A stretch of DNA of 64,000 nucleotides from Morella rubra (GCA_003952965.2 CM025853.1:31810615-31874614); one strand, 5' to 3'. Positions 47,673 through 60,429 are shown, counted from the first letter of the stretch. A program made the numbers and translations. The notes: generated by a model from the sequence alone, not told the origin.

Positions 47673-48770
47673 CGTATCTGTAAATCGTTTTTAGTTAAGC
47701 TGTAAAACGATTTACGGATGTTGAATTCCTTTTCTATTAAGCCGTAAATCATTTTACGGATAACTTAAAATGATTTAGGGATGTGGAATTCTTTTCAGTT
47801 AAGCCGTAAAATAATTTACGGATGTGGAATACCTTTTCTCTTAAGCTGGAAATTGATTTGCGGATGTTGAATCCTTTTCTATTACGCTGTAAATCATTTT
47901 ACGGATAACTGAAAACGATTTACGGATGTAGAATTCCTTTTCAGTTAAGCCGTAAAACAATTTACGGATGTGGAATACCTTTTATGTTAAGCCGTAAATC
48001 GTTTTACTGCTAACTAAAAACCATTGCACATCCTTAAATCGTTTTACAAATAAAAGACTTATGGATGTGGAATTCCTTTTCAGTTAAGCCGTAAAACGAT
48101 TTAAGCATGTTGAATTCCTTGTCTATTAAGCTGTAAATCGTTTTACGGATAACTGAAAATGATTTACGGATGCCGAAAATGATTTATGGGTATAGAATTC
48201 CTTTTCAGTCAAGCCGTAAAATTTTTTACAAGTATAGAATTCCTTTTCAATCAAGCTGTAAATCATTTTCCAATTCCGGAAACCGATTTACGGATGTGGA
48301 ATTAATTTTCAGTCATCCGGAAAGCCTTTTCGGTTAAGCCGTAAATCGTTTTCGGGATAGCTGAAAACGAATTCCATATTTTGAAAAGGTTTTACTACTG
48401 AACTGAAAAAGAATTCAATCAACTGAAAAAGCTTTTACAATTCATTGAAAATGTATTCCTTATCTCCAAAAATTTCTATTTCAATCGAAAATTTTTTCCA
48501 AGTAACTGAATTCATTTTTTTGGTAAGTTGCAAAAGGCCTTTCAAGTATGAAATTTGTTTTTCTTGTCAATCTTAAAATTCTTTCAAAATGCAGAATTCT
48601 TTCAGTCAATTAAAATTTTTTTTTTATGTAATGCATAATTCATTTTCAATCATTTAGAAAACCTTTTTAGTTGACTTGTAAATCATTTTCCAGGATGACT
48701 AAAAATGAATTCCGTACTTCAAAATGGATTGGTCATCTGAAAAACTTTTCAACAGATTGAAGGCCTTTTC
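47673..48770. repeat. Palindromic repeat array, block 2
   Basis: Starts abruptly after the APLGIPF-coding bases. Dense to about 48370 with units such as CCGTAAAACGATTTACGG, a GATGTGGAATTCC linker, TTTTCAGTTAAG and again CCGTAAATCGTTTTACGG; then progressively eroded to 48770 with only ttcattttcaatcat-type pieces left. Unit spacing is about 40-65 bp with alternating orientation of the ATTTACGG motif. Confidence 0.88.
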
Positions 48771-48789
48771 AGTTGAGTTGACAGTTGAG

Positions 48790-49088
48790 ATGCAATCGAC
48801 CATATCAGCATTCACTGATCAATCTTGCAGATTTCAAAGCTCAGATAGTTAAGAGACTTTGGCCTGGGGGTTGGAAACAATATCTTTATTATTTGAATAG
48901 GTTTCTGTGTTTGAAGCTGAGCAAGGTGGTGTTTATTAAGCTTTGTTGTCGCCTTTTAGGTCAAGAAAATGTTCATCTGCATAATCAGTTCATGCATTAG
49001 ATTTTAAAAAATGCTAGTAATGCAGAAGTCCCATTGCCACCCACTGCCAAGAAGGAAGTTCCAGTGCGGGCAAGTGATGGATATCAGC
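48790..49088 (+). pseudogene. SAGA-Tad1/Ada1-like N-terminal segment, second copy, broken
   Basis: After a frame slip just past the ATG the sequence reads HSLINLADFKAQIVKRL, YLYYLNRFLCLKLSKV, CCRLLGQENVHLHNQFMH, an in-frame TAG at 48998-49000, ILKNASNAEVPLPPTAKK and ASDGYQ. This is the N-terminal Tad1 region of plant Ada1 proteins and the best-preserved stretch of the family here. It stops at 49088, where it is joined to LINE sequence. The same segment in module 1 lies at 47002-47295. Confidence 0.78.
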
Positions 49089-49756
49089 ACCATGAGCGGC
49101 TCAAATTACTGGCATGGAAACTTGTCTGGAATCTCTTACCAACAGCAGCACGGCTTGCCCCCCATCTACTACTACCCATCAAACTGGGAGGATATCAGGC
49201 CTTCCCCTCTCTGCAAAGGTCCTCCTGAGACGCCAGAACATTTGTTCCTCGACTGTCCATTCTCAAGGATAGTCCTTTATCTCAGATTGGATCAAACTCA
49301 TCCTTGATCCAGAGCATCCTAGGCATACCCTAGGCCATCACACTCACATCAAGCTGCGGTCTGTTCGAACTCTTCTGGGGTCATCATTGTGGGGTGGGCA
49401 GCTCTCGATGAAGACACTGACTGACCCTCTAGCTGGAGAGGCTTTAGCGGGACTACTAGCTCTCGTGAGTGCCTTCTTATTAAATCACCACTCTATCATC
49501 CTGGAGGGAGACTCAATCCTTGATAAGCACTATCCAGCTCCATTCCCCTTCTCCTCGGTGCATTGAACCCATTCTCCATGACATCTCTGCATGTCTTCAT
49601 ACTCAGCCACACTGGCAGATGAATTACGTACCTCGTAGTGCAAACGAAAGGGTGCACGTTATGGCTCGCTGAGCTGCTCACAATTATCACTCAGGTTCCA
49701 TCCCCCTATTCACCATTCACGATCTGCTCATCCCCTTCCATGGTCCTCAATTGTAA
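49089..49756 (+). mobile_element. LINE fragment: zinc-binding RT tail and RNase H-like domain
   Basis: Directly after the Ada1-like segment the frame reads HERLKLLAWKLVWNLLPTAA and ETPEHLFLDCPFSRIV, the zf-RVT motif of plant LINEs. Then follow the RNase H-like blocks LAGEALAGLLALVSAFLL, HHSIILEGDSIL, QMNYVPRSANERVHVMAR and SIPLFTIHDLLIPFHGPQL with a stop at 49754-49756. Several frameshifts. No poly-A tail was seen at the end. 5'-truncated. Confidence 0.8.
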
Positions 49757-49806
49757 CTTGTTTTTACTATAATTACTGCCATGTATAAACTTTTTTCAGT
49801 CTAAAA

Positions 49807-49990
49807 ATATCCTCCGAAAGAATTACTACTGAACCTATTTTCCTTTGTCTAAAAATATTTTCAAAATATTTTCAATTCGTATTCAATCAGCTACAAAAGG
49901 TTTGAAAAGGTTTTCTGCCATACTGAATTTTTCAGCCCAATCATAAAAGGTTTTCGGTGCAGGATTTTTTTATTTTTTTATTTTTTTTTC
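49807..49990. repeat. Module boundary repeat (copy of 44937-45130)
   Basis: Matches the block left of the candidate transposon (atatcctccgaaa, ttactactgaac, aattttt cagc-type pieces, then a poly-T run) with clear divergence. It shows that the second module starts here. Confidence 0.7.
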
Positions 49991-50019
49991 TCTGTTAGTC
50001 GCCAGAGCTTTTCGAGATG

Positions 50020-51228
50020 TGGAATTCTTTTTCAGTAGTCTAGAAAATAATTTGAGGATGTGAAATTCCTTTTCAGTCATCCCGAACACTTTCTCAGTTA
50101 AGCCGTAAATTGTTTTCTGGATGACTGAAAACAATTTACGGATGTAGAATTCTTTTTCATTTAAGCCGTAAAATGATTTACAAATTTGGAATCCTTTTCT
50201 CTTAAGCTGTAAATCGTTTTCAGTATACCGAAAACAATTTACGGATGTGGAATTCTTTTAAAATTAAGTCGTAAAACGATTTACGGATGTTGAATTTATT
50301 TTCTATTAAGCCGTAAATTGTTTTACGGATACTGAAAACTATTTATGGAATGTATGTTAATAAATCGATTTACAGATGTGAAATACCTTTTCTGTTAAGC
50401 CGTAAATCATTTTATGGAACTGAAAACGATTTATGGATGCGTAAATCGTTTTCATTTTCCATAAAATAATTTACGGATGTTGAATTCCTATTTATGAATG
50501 TTGAATTCCTTTGTCTATTAAGACGTAAATTGTTTTACAGATAACTAAAAACGATTTACAGATGTGGAATACCTTTTCTGTTAAGCCGTAAATCATTTTA
50601 CGGCTAACTGAAAACCATTTACACAATTGTAAATCGTTTTCAGTTAAACCGTAAAACGATTTATGGATGTGGAATACCTTTTCTGTTAAGCTGTAAATTG
50701 TTTTACTGCTAACTGAAAACTGCTTACACTTCCGTAAATCGTTTTCATTTTCGTAAAATGATTTACGGATTTAGAATTCCTTTTCAGTTAAGCCATAAAA
50801 CGATTTCTGCATGTTGAATTCCTTGTCTATTAAGCCGTAAATCGTTTTACGGATAACTGAAAACAATTTACGGATGTGGAATTCCTTTTCAGTTAAGCCG
50901 TAAAATGATTTACAGATGTGGAATACCTTTTCTGTTTAGTCAGAAATCATTTTACGGCTAACTATAAACAATTTACACATCCGTAAATCGTTTTACGGAT
51001 GACTGAAAACAATTTACGGATGTTGAATTCCTTTTCAGTCATCGAGAAAACTTTTTCAGTTATCATCTGGAAACGGTTTACGGATGTGGAATTCTGTTTC
51101 AGTTGAGCTGTAAATCGTTTTTCCAGATAACTGAAAAAGAGTCATCCGGAAAATGATTTAGAGTCATCTGGAAAACTTTTTCAGTCATCCTGAAAACGTA
51201 TTCCATACTTGGAAAAGGTTATGACTGA
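50020..51228. repeat. Palindromic repeat array, block 3 (largest)
   Basis: About 1.2 kb. The core is an 18-bp near-perfect palindrome, for example CCGTAAATCGTTTTACGG at 50835-50852, alternating with ACTGAAAAC(A/G)ATTTACGG and linkers GATGTGGAATTCC and TTTTCAGTTAAG. More than 20 copies of ATTTACGG or its complement can be read. No spacer sequences and no coding frame. Array 3 sits where module 1 has block 1. Confidence 0.9.
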
Positions 51229-51237
51229 ACCGACAAA

Positions 51238-51740
51238 GACCGAATTTTAGAGGGAGAGAGGGGGGAGAGCGAATAAGAAAGAGATGCTCTAATGCAGCAA
51301 ATGCTCATTGGTAAGCGAACTGCAAACATTCCAGCTCTCTTTCTGAGAAACTCATTCACTTTCCAGTGCCAAGCAGGTCAGAATTCTCTCCCTGCCTCCC
51401 TGGCCATCCACGTTGTTCCAATTTTCTGTTGGGTTTGAACTTCAATTTCACGACCTATGTTCTCTAAGCTCTTAGTCCTTGCCGATCGGTGTTGTCCTTC
51501 CAATTCTCTTTGATTTTGCTGTAGTCGGAGCTTCTCTAATTTGATTAAGGGGCGGTCTTTTTTGGTTTTTTACTTACGTCGAGATTTCTTCTGGAGCTTT
51601 TTCCCGTTTCTTGCTTCAGAGAGTAATAATGGTTAGGGTTTCTCTTTGTTGAGTTGGGAACTCAAATTGAAGTTCGCCCAAACTGAATTTTGAAGGGAGA
51701 ACTCATATTTAAGTTAAGGGACTCAGCTATCCTTTTGAAG
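51238..51740 (+). repeat. Ada1-like leader region, module 2
   Basis: Copy of 46319-46860, from gaccgaattttagagggaga to 'gactcagctatccttttgaagg'. At that point it jumps straight to the tail segment, so the middle of the gene is deleted in this module. Confidence 0.75.
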
Positions 51741-51824
51741 GTGTCAACTCCAGTTTTTGAAGACAGAAAATATGTATTTAGTAGAAGTCAAACTCCAGGC
51801 TCCACTTGGGATACCATTTAATTC
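51741..51824 (+). pseudogene. Ada1-like tail segment, module 2
   Basis: Copy of 47597-47672 (cagtttttgaaga..., ctccaggctccacttgggat, accatttaattc). The APLGIPF-type block is present in shifted frame. It ends at the same base (accatttaattc) where array 2 begins in module 1, but here plain sequence follows. Confidence 0.7.
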
Positions 51825-53915
51825 ATATCTTCATTGTTTTTGTAATTTACAGCTATTGAGAGCATAAATTCGGAACAGTTTTGCAGGGAGAGTATGTCTA
51901 TTTAAGTAGGTAGGTAAAACTGCTTGATGTAAGTTATTTTGTACGCATTTCAAAGCTTAAAGTTTGTTGAAATACTTGATACATTCTCACAAGATTTACC
52001 TTGTTCAGTTCATATCAATTATTTAATTAACTGGCGTTGAAATTCACCTTGTTCTCTGTGAAACGATATACTCAAACTATGACTTCCTTTGAAGCTCTTC
52101 ATCCTTGTGTATTGTATTCTAAGTTTTCATACCACATTGGTAAGTATTTGTGGTAATGTTTGTAGGGATAACTTATTTCTTGGTTTTGAAAGTGTAATAG
52201 AGTTCATAGTTTGAGTATGACATTTCATTATTTCTTGGTTTAAAATGTCAGAAAGTTCCCGAGTGAGGCATCAGAATAAGAGTTTCTTTGAGTTTCTGTT
52301 GAGTCACGTTTATGTCGGTGTAAAGAATAGCTCATATTGTTTTGAGACAGTTACGCAGCTCAAGTAAGACTTTGAAGGGATAGTGCTGGCGTTGAAACAT
52401 TATACCAGTTCCCGTCAGTTAAATTACTCGAGTCCCTACAAGGCTTTCAAACTGATTGGGAACAAGAAGTTAAAGACGATTTTAGCTGAAATACGTCGTA
52501 CTAAAAGAGAACGTTGCTATGCTATCTAAGTTACATTACTTCTGGGTTTTAAAAGTAGGAAGTCATGCAAAAACTCTATGTCGAAGAGAACGTTCAAGAA
52601 AGATGCTCAAGCTTTTGCTAGCCTAGATGGTAATTTTGCCTTTCTAGTTGCCTATTCTCTTTTACTGGTCATCGTGTCAGCGAAAGAAAGGTGATGTTTT
52701 GTTGACTATGGGACTGGATATCAGTGTGAACAGAATTGGAAAATTTGAATTTGTGGTCTTTGTATATAGCAGATTAAAGCCCATTTGCCCGCATTTTCTT
52801 GCATACCTGTGCTCGTAGTTATTAGCATCTTGAGAATTTATACTTCAACTGATTGCCGTCATGCGTTCTCTGCTATTATTGGTTTCTTGCTATGGCAATT
52901 AATTGTGTTTCTCGTAAGAGGGATTCGAACGTTAAGTCTGTGCCTTGCATGCTCACGTTTGTTATTTTCAAGGTCTGGCAAGAAAGGGTTATCTTGCTTG
53001 CTGTGGATTTAGTTTGAGGCTGTTTATTTTCCATGCCTCAAGATATGATGATTTAAATTGGTGGATTAAGCCTCCCCCTTCCCCTCTCCTCTTTCCAATA
53101 AAAAAAGATGGAAAAAAGAGGCAAAAAAAAAATGTCGCTTGCTGTGTTATGCATAATACCTGAATTGTCCAAATTGTCAAGAGCAGATGTTAAATAAAAA
53201 ATATTTGAATGATAGATGTACAAACCTCCTCTTTTTCTATCTCAGTGACAGATGGTTTCAGGACAGTTAGCATTGGATGAGCTATAAGTACAATATTTCT
53301 TTCATGGACAAACCTCCTCATGTTGTGATGAGAATCATATTTGAGGAGAGATTGGAAAGTGTTGTCCTCGATGAATTGCTCAAGCAAGCGATACGTAGTA
53401 GTTTACTTATCTCCAAATTAGACGATTTGCTCTCTTCTCCGGATTTGCAGCATGCTGTCAGTCTTTAAAGCACCACGGGATCATTATTTTGATCTTGGTA
53501 CCGCTTGCATGTATGGTAATCAACACTTTCATTTGCTTTACTGCTTGTATGTTATATTCTGATCGCATTTTTTTCCCTTCGATCTTAATAACTGTTTGTG
53601 CATTACATGGTCTGTTGCCAGTAAACTATTCATGAGGAGAACTGCTAACTGGGTATTTCGAAATCAGTTGATTGTGGTTCGAGGAAGTATTATTATATTT
53701 ACACAGAACTTTCTCATTTGGTGGTATTTTTTTCTTCTCACTCAAAAGAGGTAAACCTGGATACATGTTTCATATCATATTGATACGGGACACTTGCAAT
53801 ATCTATGTACCATGCCACCGCAACGCCTGCAATTTGATTGTGAAAAGGGATGTCATGTGTTGTCGCAGGACATTAGCGACGTATTATTCTTATAGCATGA
53901 AACCTGAGGGTTATT
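51825..53915. other. Intergenic, no gene recognised
   Basis: Short frames at 53304-53468 (ERLESVVLDELLKQAI) and 53672-53959 show no family features. It may include the 3' flank of the parent Ada1-like gene and the 3' UTR of the small minus-strand gene. Confidence 0.45.
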
Positions 53916-56236
53916 CTAAGCTTGATCTGCAGAGAAGGTTGAGGCTGCATTATGGTTAGACCACGGAAAAACCCTCCAAAAGGGCCGTCGCTTGCGCTTG
54001 GGATGGTTGCCTAGCGGCCCTGATTCTGATCTACTCAGCATTTCCCACATCACTTGGACGTCCTGATATCCACAGGTCTGTACATCATTGTGAAGCTTCA
54101 AAAGTCCATCACCTGCCCAGAACCAAGGCGACAGCTCGTAAGTGATAGCTTTTACACACATCTATCAGTACGGGGGGAGAGAGAAAAGGATATAACTTCT
54201 ACACATAAATATTCGATTGTGGACCTGCTATATAAGTATTTTGATCCCAGTTGTTGACTGCTACCCAGAATTTAAACCAAACTATGGATATAAGATGCCT
54301 TTCAGTTGTGTACTACTTTTTCTCTGATGCTCCAAGTAGTGGTCCTAAGACCACCAAAGATCAACTGCGGCGCAGGACCTTTTCTGGGCTTCTTTCGTGC
54401 AGAAAGTTGTAGGTAACATATACTTTTTGATGTTGTTTCTTAAGCCATTATAAAGCGACTTGGCATAAAGTTGCACCGAAAAAGGCGTTGATCCTATCCT
54501 AAGTGCTCGTCTTTCGGCGAGAGGGCAGAAGTGTTTGGTTACTGGTATAAGTGGCGGCATAGAAAAGTTGAAAATTGGATAGTGTAGGTAGCAGATTGGT
54601 ACCTTCATAATTTCAGAATATAGCAGGCATGACACATGACCAGCTTCAACTCTGGGGTATACCACAGAGCCACGCAACTTTGTTGTCAAAAAATAAGTGG
54701 ATATAGTCTACTGAAATAGCCCCCACGACTGGAATCTTTTGAGCTAATTTGCTCTTTGATATTTTTCTCATATGCATCAACAGGGAAACACTTTAGGAAA
54801 GTGAACTTTGAGAAGCTCAGTAGTAGGCTAGTCTTGAAAATTATTGGATTTTGTAATTTTTTTTTTCCCTTTGAAACACTAGACAGTTGAAAATTGTTGT
54901 TTGCGGTTGAGACTACCATTTTTATCGTATTATTTTATGAATTGATAATTGATTTGACGACTTTGTACGGACAGTCATTTTGCTCTTGTCCAATTTGACC
55001 CAGTGGGATCCCTCTTCATTCATTATCGGAGTTCCCCAAGTCATGGTTTCTTCCGTCTTTTTGATTTGGAGGCATATGTATAATATTATATGCTCTCACA
55101 AACAGGGTTTTGATGTAATGGTTTGTGAAAATTCCATCGAGTAAACGAATGGGTGCCAGGCTGCTATCAACCATTAGGATCAAAAGAAAGCTCGAAATTT
55201 TTGTGCTATGTTTGATTTGATTTTGAAAATATTTTTTGTTTGGTTTTTTTTTTTACAGTATAAATTTTCTCAGAAAAATTTGTTAAAATTTATTAAAAAT
55301 TGTTGAATTTATAAAAAAAAATTATTAAAATAGATGAAAAAGTAATTGTGATAAATTTTTAAAAAAATTTGGAGACCAAACCAGCCATAACCTGGGGTGG
55401 AGATATTTTAATTATACCCAACAAAAGAGAACGAAATAAAAAGGAAATCTTATAAGGGGAAAATTCTATCCTTTATCAGATTGAAAATATCCACAACTTC
55501 TACTAATATTAGTAATATTTTCCCACTTGCAACTAATTGCTACTGTGCTTGATTTTATTTTTTTATTGAAAAAAACTTTGAAACAAATGCCGTCTTGGGA
55601 AATTTCAAACTCTAACCTACCACCGACTTCCTATCTCACATTCCGTGTGCGACACAAAAGTTGAAAAAACGTTGAAGAATCAAGTTAAGTGCTAACCAGC
55701 AAGCGAGAGAGAGAGCCCATACGTCCGTCAAACATGAAGGGCAGGCCAGAGTAACACCAGGGAATCTAGGAATTATATCCAACAGGAAATAAAAGGGGTA
55801 TAAAAATCTTCTTCTAAACGCAACAAACCAGATTAAACAAGAAAAGAAGAACAAAAGAAGGTAGGATGAAGAACAACGAAAAAGGTAAATCGGCATAGAC
55901 TCTGTAACAGAGAAAAATAGAATAAAGTCAGAAAATGATTCTAAACGAATGTTAGTGTCGTTGGCTCTTGTCGTTTAGAAAACAAGAAATTTTAGTCCAG
56001 GAGTTTTTTCTACTGTAGAACATAATCATATCCCTGAAAAAAGCAGAAGAGAAACCATTTTTCGCGAAGAAGAAGAACCAGATCAACAAGAACAAGAAGA
56101 CGAAAAAGAAAAAGAAAAAGAAAAAAAGATGAGGAGGAGAGATAAAAGACTGACCATTTTTGCGAGCCTTTACACGAGCAGAAACAGCGAGCCAAACGCG
56201 CCTGACTGGGAAAATCATCTTGTGCCACAAAGCCAT
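53916..56236 (-). CDS. Small conserved plant protein of unknown function, two exons
   Basis: Exon 1 56236-56155, intron 56154-54113 (GTCAGT...GGGCAG), exon 2 54112-53916; 92 aa. Start is the ATG at 56236 (MALWHKMIFPVRRVWLAVSA); the frame is open five codons further only through a GTG. The product is basic at the N-terminus (RVKARKNG), then has LLKLHNDVQTCGYQDVQVMW and a basic stretch (KRKRRPFWRVFPW). The splice phase fits exactly and reconstitutes KNG-DGLLKLH. I recall similar short proteins across flowering plants but no established role. No signal peptide or membrane segment. A CT- and GA-rich leader (56340-56510 region, minus strand) lies upstream. Confidence 0.82.
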
Positions 56237-59200
56237 CAGGTTCTCCTTCACTTGGAGTTTCTTCCTCGGCTTTCTTCTCCTATTCCCCCCACCACCACCG
56301 CCGAGTCGAACCGCTATACTTCTTAACCCGGCCAGAACTGTCCCTCTCGTTATCCACTTCTTCTTCCTAGCAAACTTTTCGTTATCTTCTCAAATATTTT
56401 CTCTAGAGAGCGATTGGGAGAGACGGCTTGAGAGAGAGAGAGAGAAATTGTTGAGACCTTCGAGCGCAGCTCAACTCGAGAGAAATAGCTGCCTCCCGGT
56501 CAGTCTATTATAAGTTTATAACTCTACAAATCTGTACACCGACACGTGACGGTACATATGTTGTTATATTCTTTATTACACTCAAATAAGCATAATTATG
56601 TCGAATACAATACACCACTGTTTTCTACCCCTCATTAACTTTCTCCGAAAATTAAAAGAAACGAACAATATTAAATTATTATGCAAAAAACGAAAACAAA
56701 AACCTACTTAAAAAAATTGTAGCTGACCCCTCCAACATGGGATTTGGACAAAATTAAAAGATTATAATAGATCTAAGACCTTCCTCTATTCCAGAGTTCT
56801 AATTCTCAAATATATTAAGATTAGACCCGAATATAATATAATATAAGGTATTTGTTCTTTATCTTTATCTTTTCTTTATTTATTTGAACCATCAGAACCT
56901 AACAAATGGTACAAAGGAAAGGAAATGGTGTGTATGAAAAGGCAAATTTATATTTGTCCTAATTGTTTATTGTAATATAATAAAAAAAGAAACACGCGGT
57001 ACATTTCCTATGGAAAGATCTTTTTGGCATTTGGAAATTTTATCGTCTAGCTTTTTGTCGGGGTCTAATTTTGGGTGTAAATTATTGACTTGTGGTTTCG
57101 AACGTGTCGGATCCCAAGTCGAGAAATCGAGTAAAAAGGCCCAATTAGATGCTGTGTCGTGGGCGGTTTGACTGTTCGAATTATTTTTGTTTTTTTGCTT
57201 TTTTTGTACGGTATAATAAAAAAGAAGCATTTGTTTGTCAAAATTTTAAAAAATATTATTAAAATTTTAAAAATTTTTATTTTATTAAGATTTATGAGAA
57301 GTTAAAAATTTTAAAATATATTTATTTTATTAAAAATTTCGTACTTCAAAATTTTAGAGAAAAAAACTACCAAATAACAACTATATAATAAAGCTAAAAA
57401 TAAATTTCTGTGGAGTAAAAGGAAGAGTGTCGGCAAGGTCACGATCCGCGTGGTGTATCGGCCAACGGATAGGAGGCAGAAAAATATTGGTTGATTACAC
57501 GAGCTCAAGCTTCTTGGAAAGGGATGCTTACCCAATGGAGTTCTGACACACTGCCATAACATTTAGATGCTTTTGCCTTTTGATCCATTTCCTTTTCGGA
57601 AATTTGAACCATCAATCAATTTGCCGTTTCATGGAGTCCGCTACCGCCTTAAAGTATATTATTTTATTTTCAAAAACAATAATACACGAGTATTATATGT
57701 GAAAATTGATCCTTTTGGTTTTAAAAAAAGAAGTAACGTTCCTAGTTACTTATTCAGAACTTAATGCAAATCATATGTATAGGTCATTGTTATCTCATAT
57801 ATTTTACTATTCGCTTTGAAACTTTTGAGTCTTGACAAAGAGGATGACAAGAATCTAAGATATTTTTTTTTTGTAATCAAGGATCCAAGCAATTAATTGG
57901 GGTAGAATTATTGTAATTCAAAATTCAAGAATTTTTAACAGGATCTGGATAAAAAGTAAGGTGTTATTAATTTATTAGTTCTTATATACGAATATAGGTA
58001 TATTTTGATTTGAAAGGAATATATGATTGATAGATGGTGCAAGGTCAAGAGATAATTCAGTGGGTGCAAATGCGAAGAACCTAGACGGGTGTAGATGATG
58101 TGATATGTTTTTCTCTTTTGTTTTTACTAAATAACTCAGTACACTCAATACAAGTACGTGCAGAGAATCAGATTTATTTTCAAACAGTACGAAGTCTATA
58201 ATATTAAATGTATATTTATTTTCTTTAAATTAGATGGTCTAATTAGAACACGAAATCAATGAACATCTTAATTTAAATTAAAAGTTTAAAAAAAATTCAG
58301 TCGAGACTAATATTTAATGTTGATGAGAACAATTATGTGGAGGAACTATACGACAAAAGTTTGGTTTAAGTGATTGACGAACAAAATAACGTGACAGAAA
58401 AGAAAGGAAGAAATAAACACACAGTAGTTGAGCTTTTATGACGATAAATAACTTCCTTCATAAGTACGTACCTTTATGACTCCTACTAAACGACAGAGGG
58501 TTGAGCGTTCCACGATTGTATGAACTATGAAGCAGTCGCATCCACCTACCAAAGACAGATTAGTCTCAAGTAGTTTTATCTAAAGTTGTTTGCAGAAGGT
58601 TTCAATGGAACCTCTCCAACCATGTTGTTAGACCCTGTAGTAAACTTTTTTTTGTCTAAAGATATTATTGTACTTGAGGATATCCGAATCATTTTAAAAG
58701 TAATTTTTAATAATATCTGTTCTACGTACGCAAAATAAAAAATGTATTTTGTTCTGAAATTGATGATTTGGAACGGATTGACCCCTAACTACCATGTTGT
58801 TGAAATACTTGTCTGTTGCTGTCGCGGTCAGCCTCCATGGTTGCAACGCGTCTCATCTTCATTGGCTTTAAATAAACATCCGAACGTAACCTTCAGTATC
58901 ATACCATACGATCAGATAATATTGATGTGCTTAACTTTAAACCATTTGATTTAAACATAATTTAATTTCTAGGAGGTTAAAAAAGTTAGTTCGACTTCTT
59001 TCGTGTCCCTTTTTAATCTGAATGGTAACATAAGTGCAAAGAATTGTAGATGATTCTGATCCAAGATTTTAAACAAGTTAAATTCGTTTTATAAACTTTA
59101 ATTACCGGAATATATGAACCTTACAGCATTTAATGCAAGTTATGTCTTTTTATATTGTAATTGGACACCTCATACAAAAAATTGAAGAATATCTCAATAT

Positions 59201-59634
59201 TCTCTCACTAAATACAAGAAGTGATTAGATGAAAGAATCTCATTATTGTGTTAAAGCTCATTTTAAAATTAGATAAATAATCCGAATGAGATCCTAAACT
59301 TGGGTGGATGCCAATAGTTTGTAAAGGATTTGGATTAAGCTAAATAGGTCGAAGGCTGTCGTGGGGGATTCGTCAACTTCAACTGGAGAAAAGGTTTGGT
59401 GGGATGTTTGTATTTGGACTTTGTTTGGTAAAAGTCTAGAAGCCTCTCCACCGAATTAATCCTAACAAAAACCGTGTTGGCCGGAAAACGAGTAGGAGGT
59501 TGTCTTTTTTAATTGGCTGTCCAACGTGGCCCATTGCTGATCCTCCTCCACCACAATCTTCTGGATATGATTTTACTAATTGATCACTTAGCTGTAACAG
59601 TGGATACTCAAATCATAAAGACTAATCTCTAAAC

Positions 59635-59675
<41 letters not shown>

Positions 59676-60429
59676 TCTCTCTTGATTTGAGCATATTATT
59701 ATAAGCTTTCACCAAACTTAGTTTTGGATAAATTAGGATTATCTTACAGGAGTAATGATAATTAGTGTATTAGCAATGAAAATAATAACACTAATGATTA
59801 CTTGTTATTCCCCAGTAATTAAAACAGGGAAATCTAAAAAAATAGATGGATCTGGGACTTGCTTTGTTTCTCTCAAAAGATAGTGTTAGGTATATGGTAG
59901 TATACCACTTCATGTGATCATATTGGGAATTCTAGCTTAGTATATTCATCAAGTTGCATTAAGAAAATCAAAGGTCTTTTAGGTTACCGAAAATTCGTCA
60001 CTGCTGAGACATGAATGGGTTGAAATCCCATTAGGTACATGATCTTTGCAACATAAAATATAAAATAAAAATTTCATATAGTAATTCACACATCCTAAAT
60101 ACTAATTGTCTTTGTCTTGAATTGGGCTTAATAGAACAGCCTAGTTAAAACAGCTAAAATAGATTGGAATTTTGACTTCTACATATTACTGGTTGTGAAC
60201 TTGTGTATGAGACTATTATTAAATTTCACATGCTCTTCTCCCTTGGCGAAAAACAGAGCAGGTAAAAACTCCAACCACAACAACTAACACAGCAGCTGCA
60301 ACATCACAAATGACGATGCCAAAACGTCCGGCCCAGCAGATGAGTGATGGTCTCCTTTTCGGTGCCTTTAGTTAAAAGGCAACACCTGTAAGAGAGCAAC
60401 AAATAAGACTAAAGTCACCACTTGAACGA
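56237..60429. other. Intergenic, AT-rich, no gene recognised
   Basis: Begins with the promoter and leader of the small gene (a GA run near 56430-56445). Otherwise short unrelated frames only. The stretches 55200-55380 and 57240-57380 have TTAAAATTT-type low-complexity sequence that may be eroded MITEs. Confidence 0.5.
59635..59682. repeat. CT/CA compound microsatellite
   Basis: CT run, then CA run of about seven units, then CT again. Confidence 0.93.

Noticed and set aside
50020..51228. CRISPR-like regular repeats
   Set aside because: Eukaryotic context; units vary, alternate in orientation and have no unique spacers of constant length.
53277..53959. Two plus-strand frames downstream of the Ada1-like module as its missing C-terminus
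   Set aside because: Sequences do not resemble the known C-terminal blocks of plant Ada1-like proteins.
54345..54689. 114-codon minus-strand frame
   Set aside because: Lies inside the intron of the small gene and has no family features or coding-like composition.
56237..56251. Start of the small gene at a GTG five codons upstream
   Set aside because: Not a plant start codon; ATG at 56236 fits.
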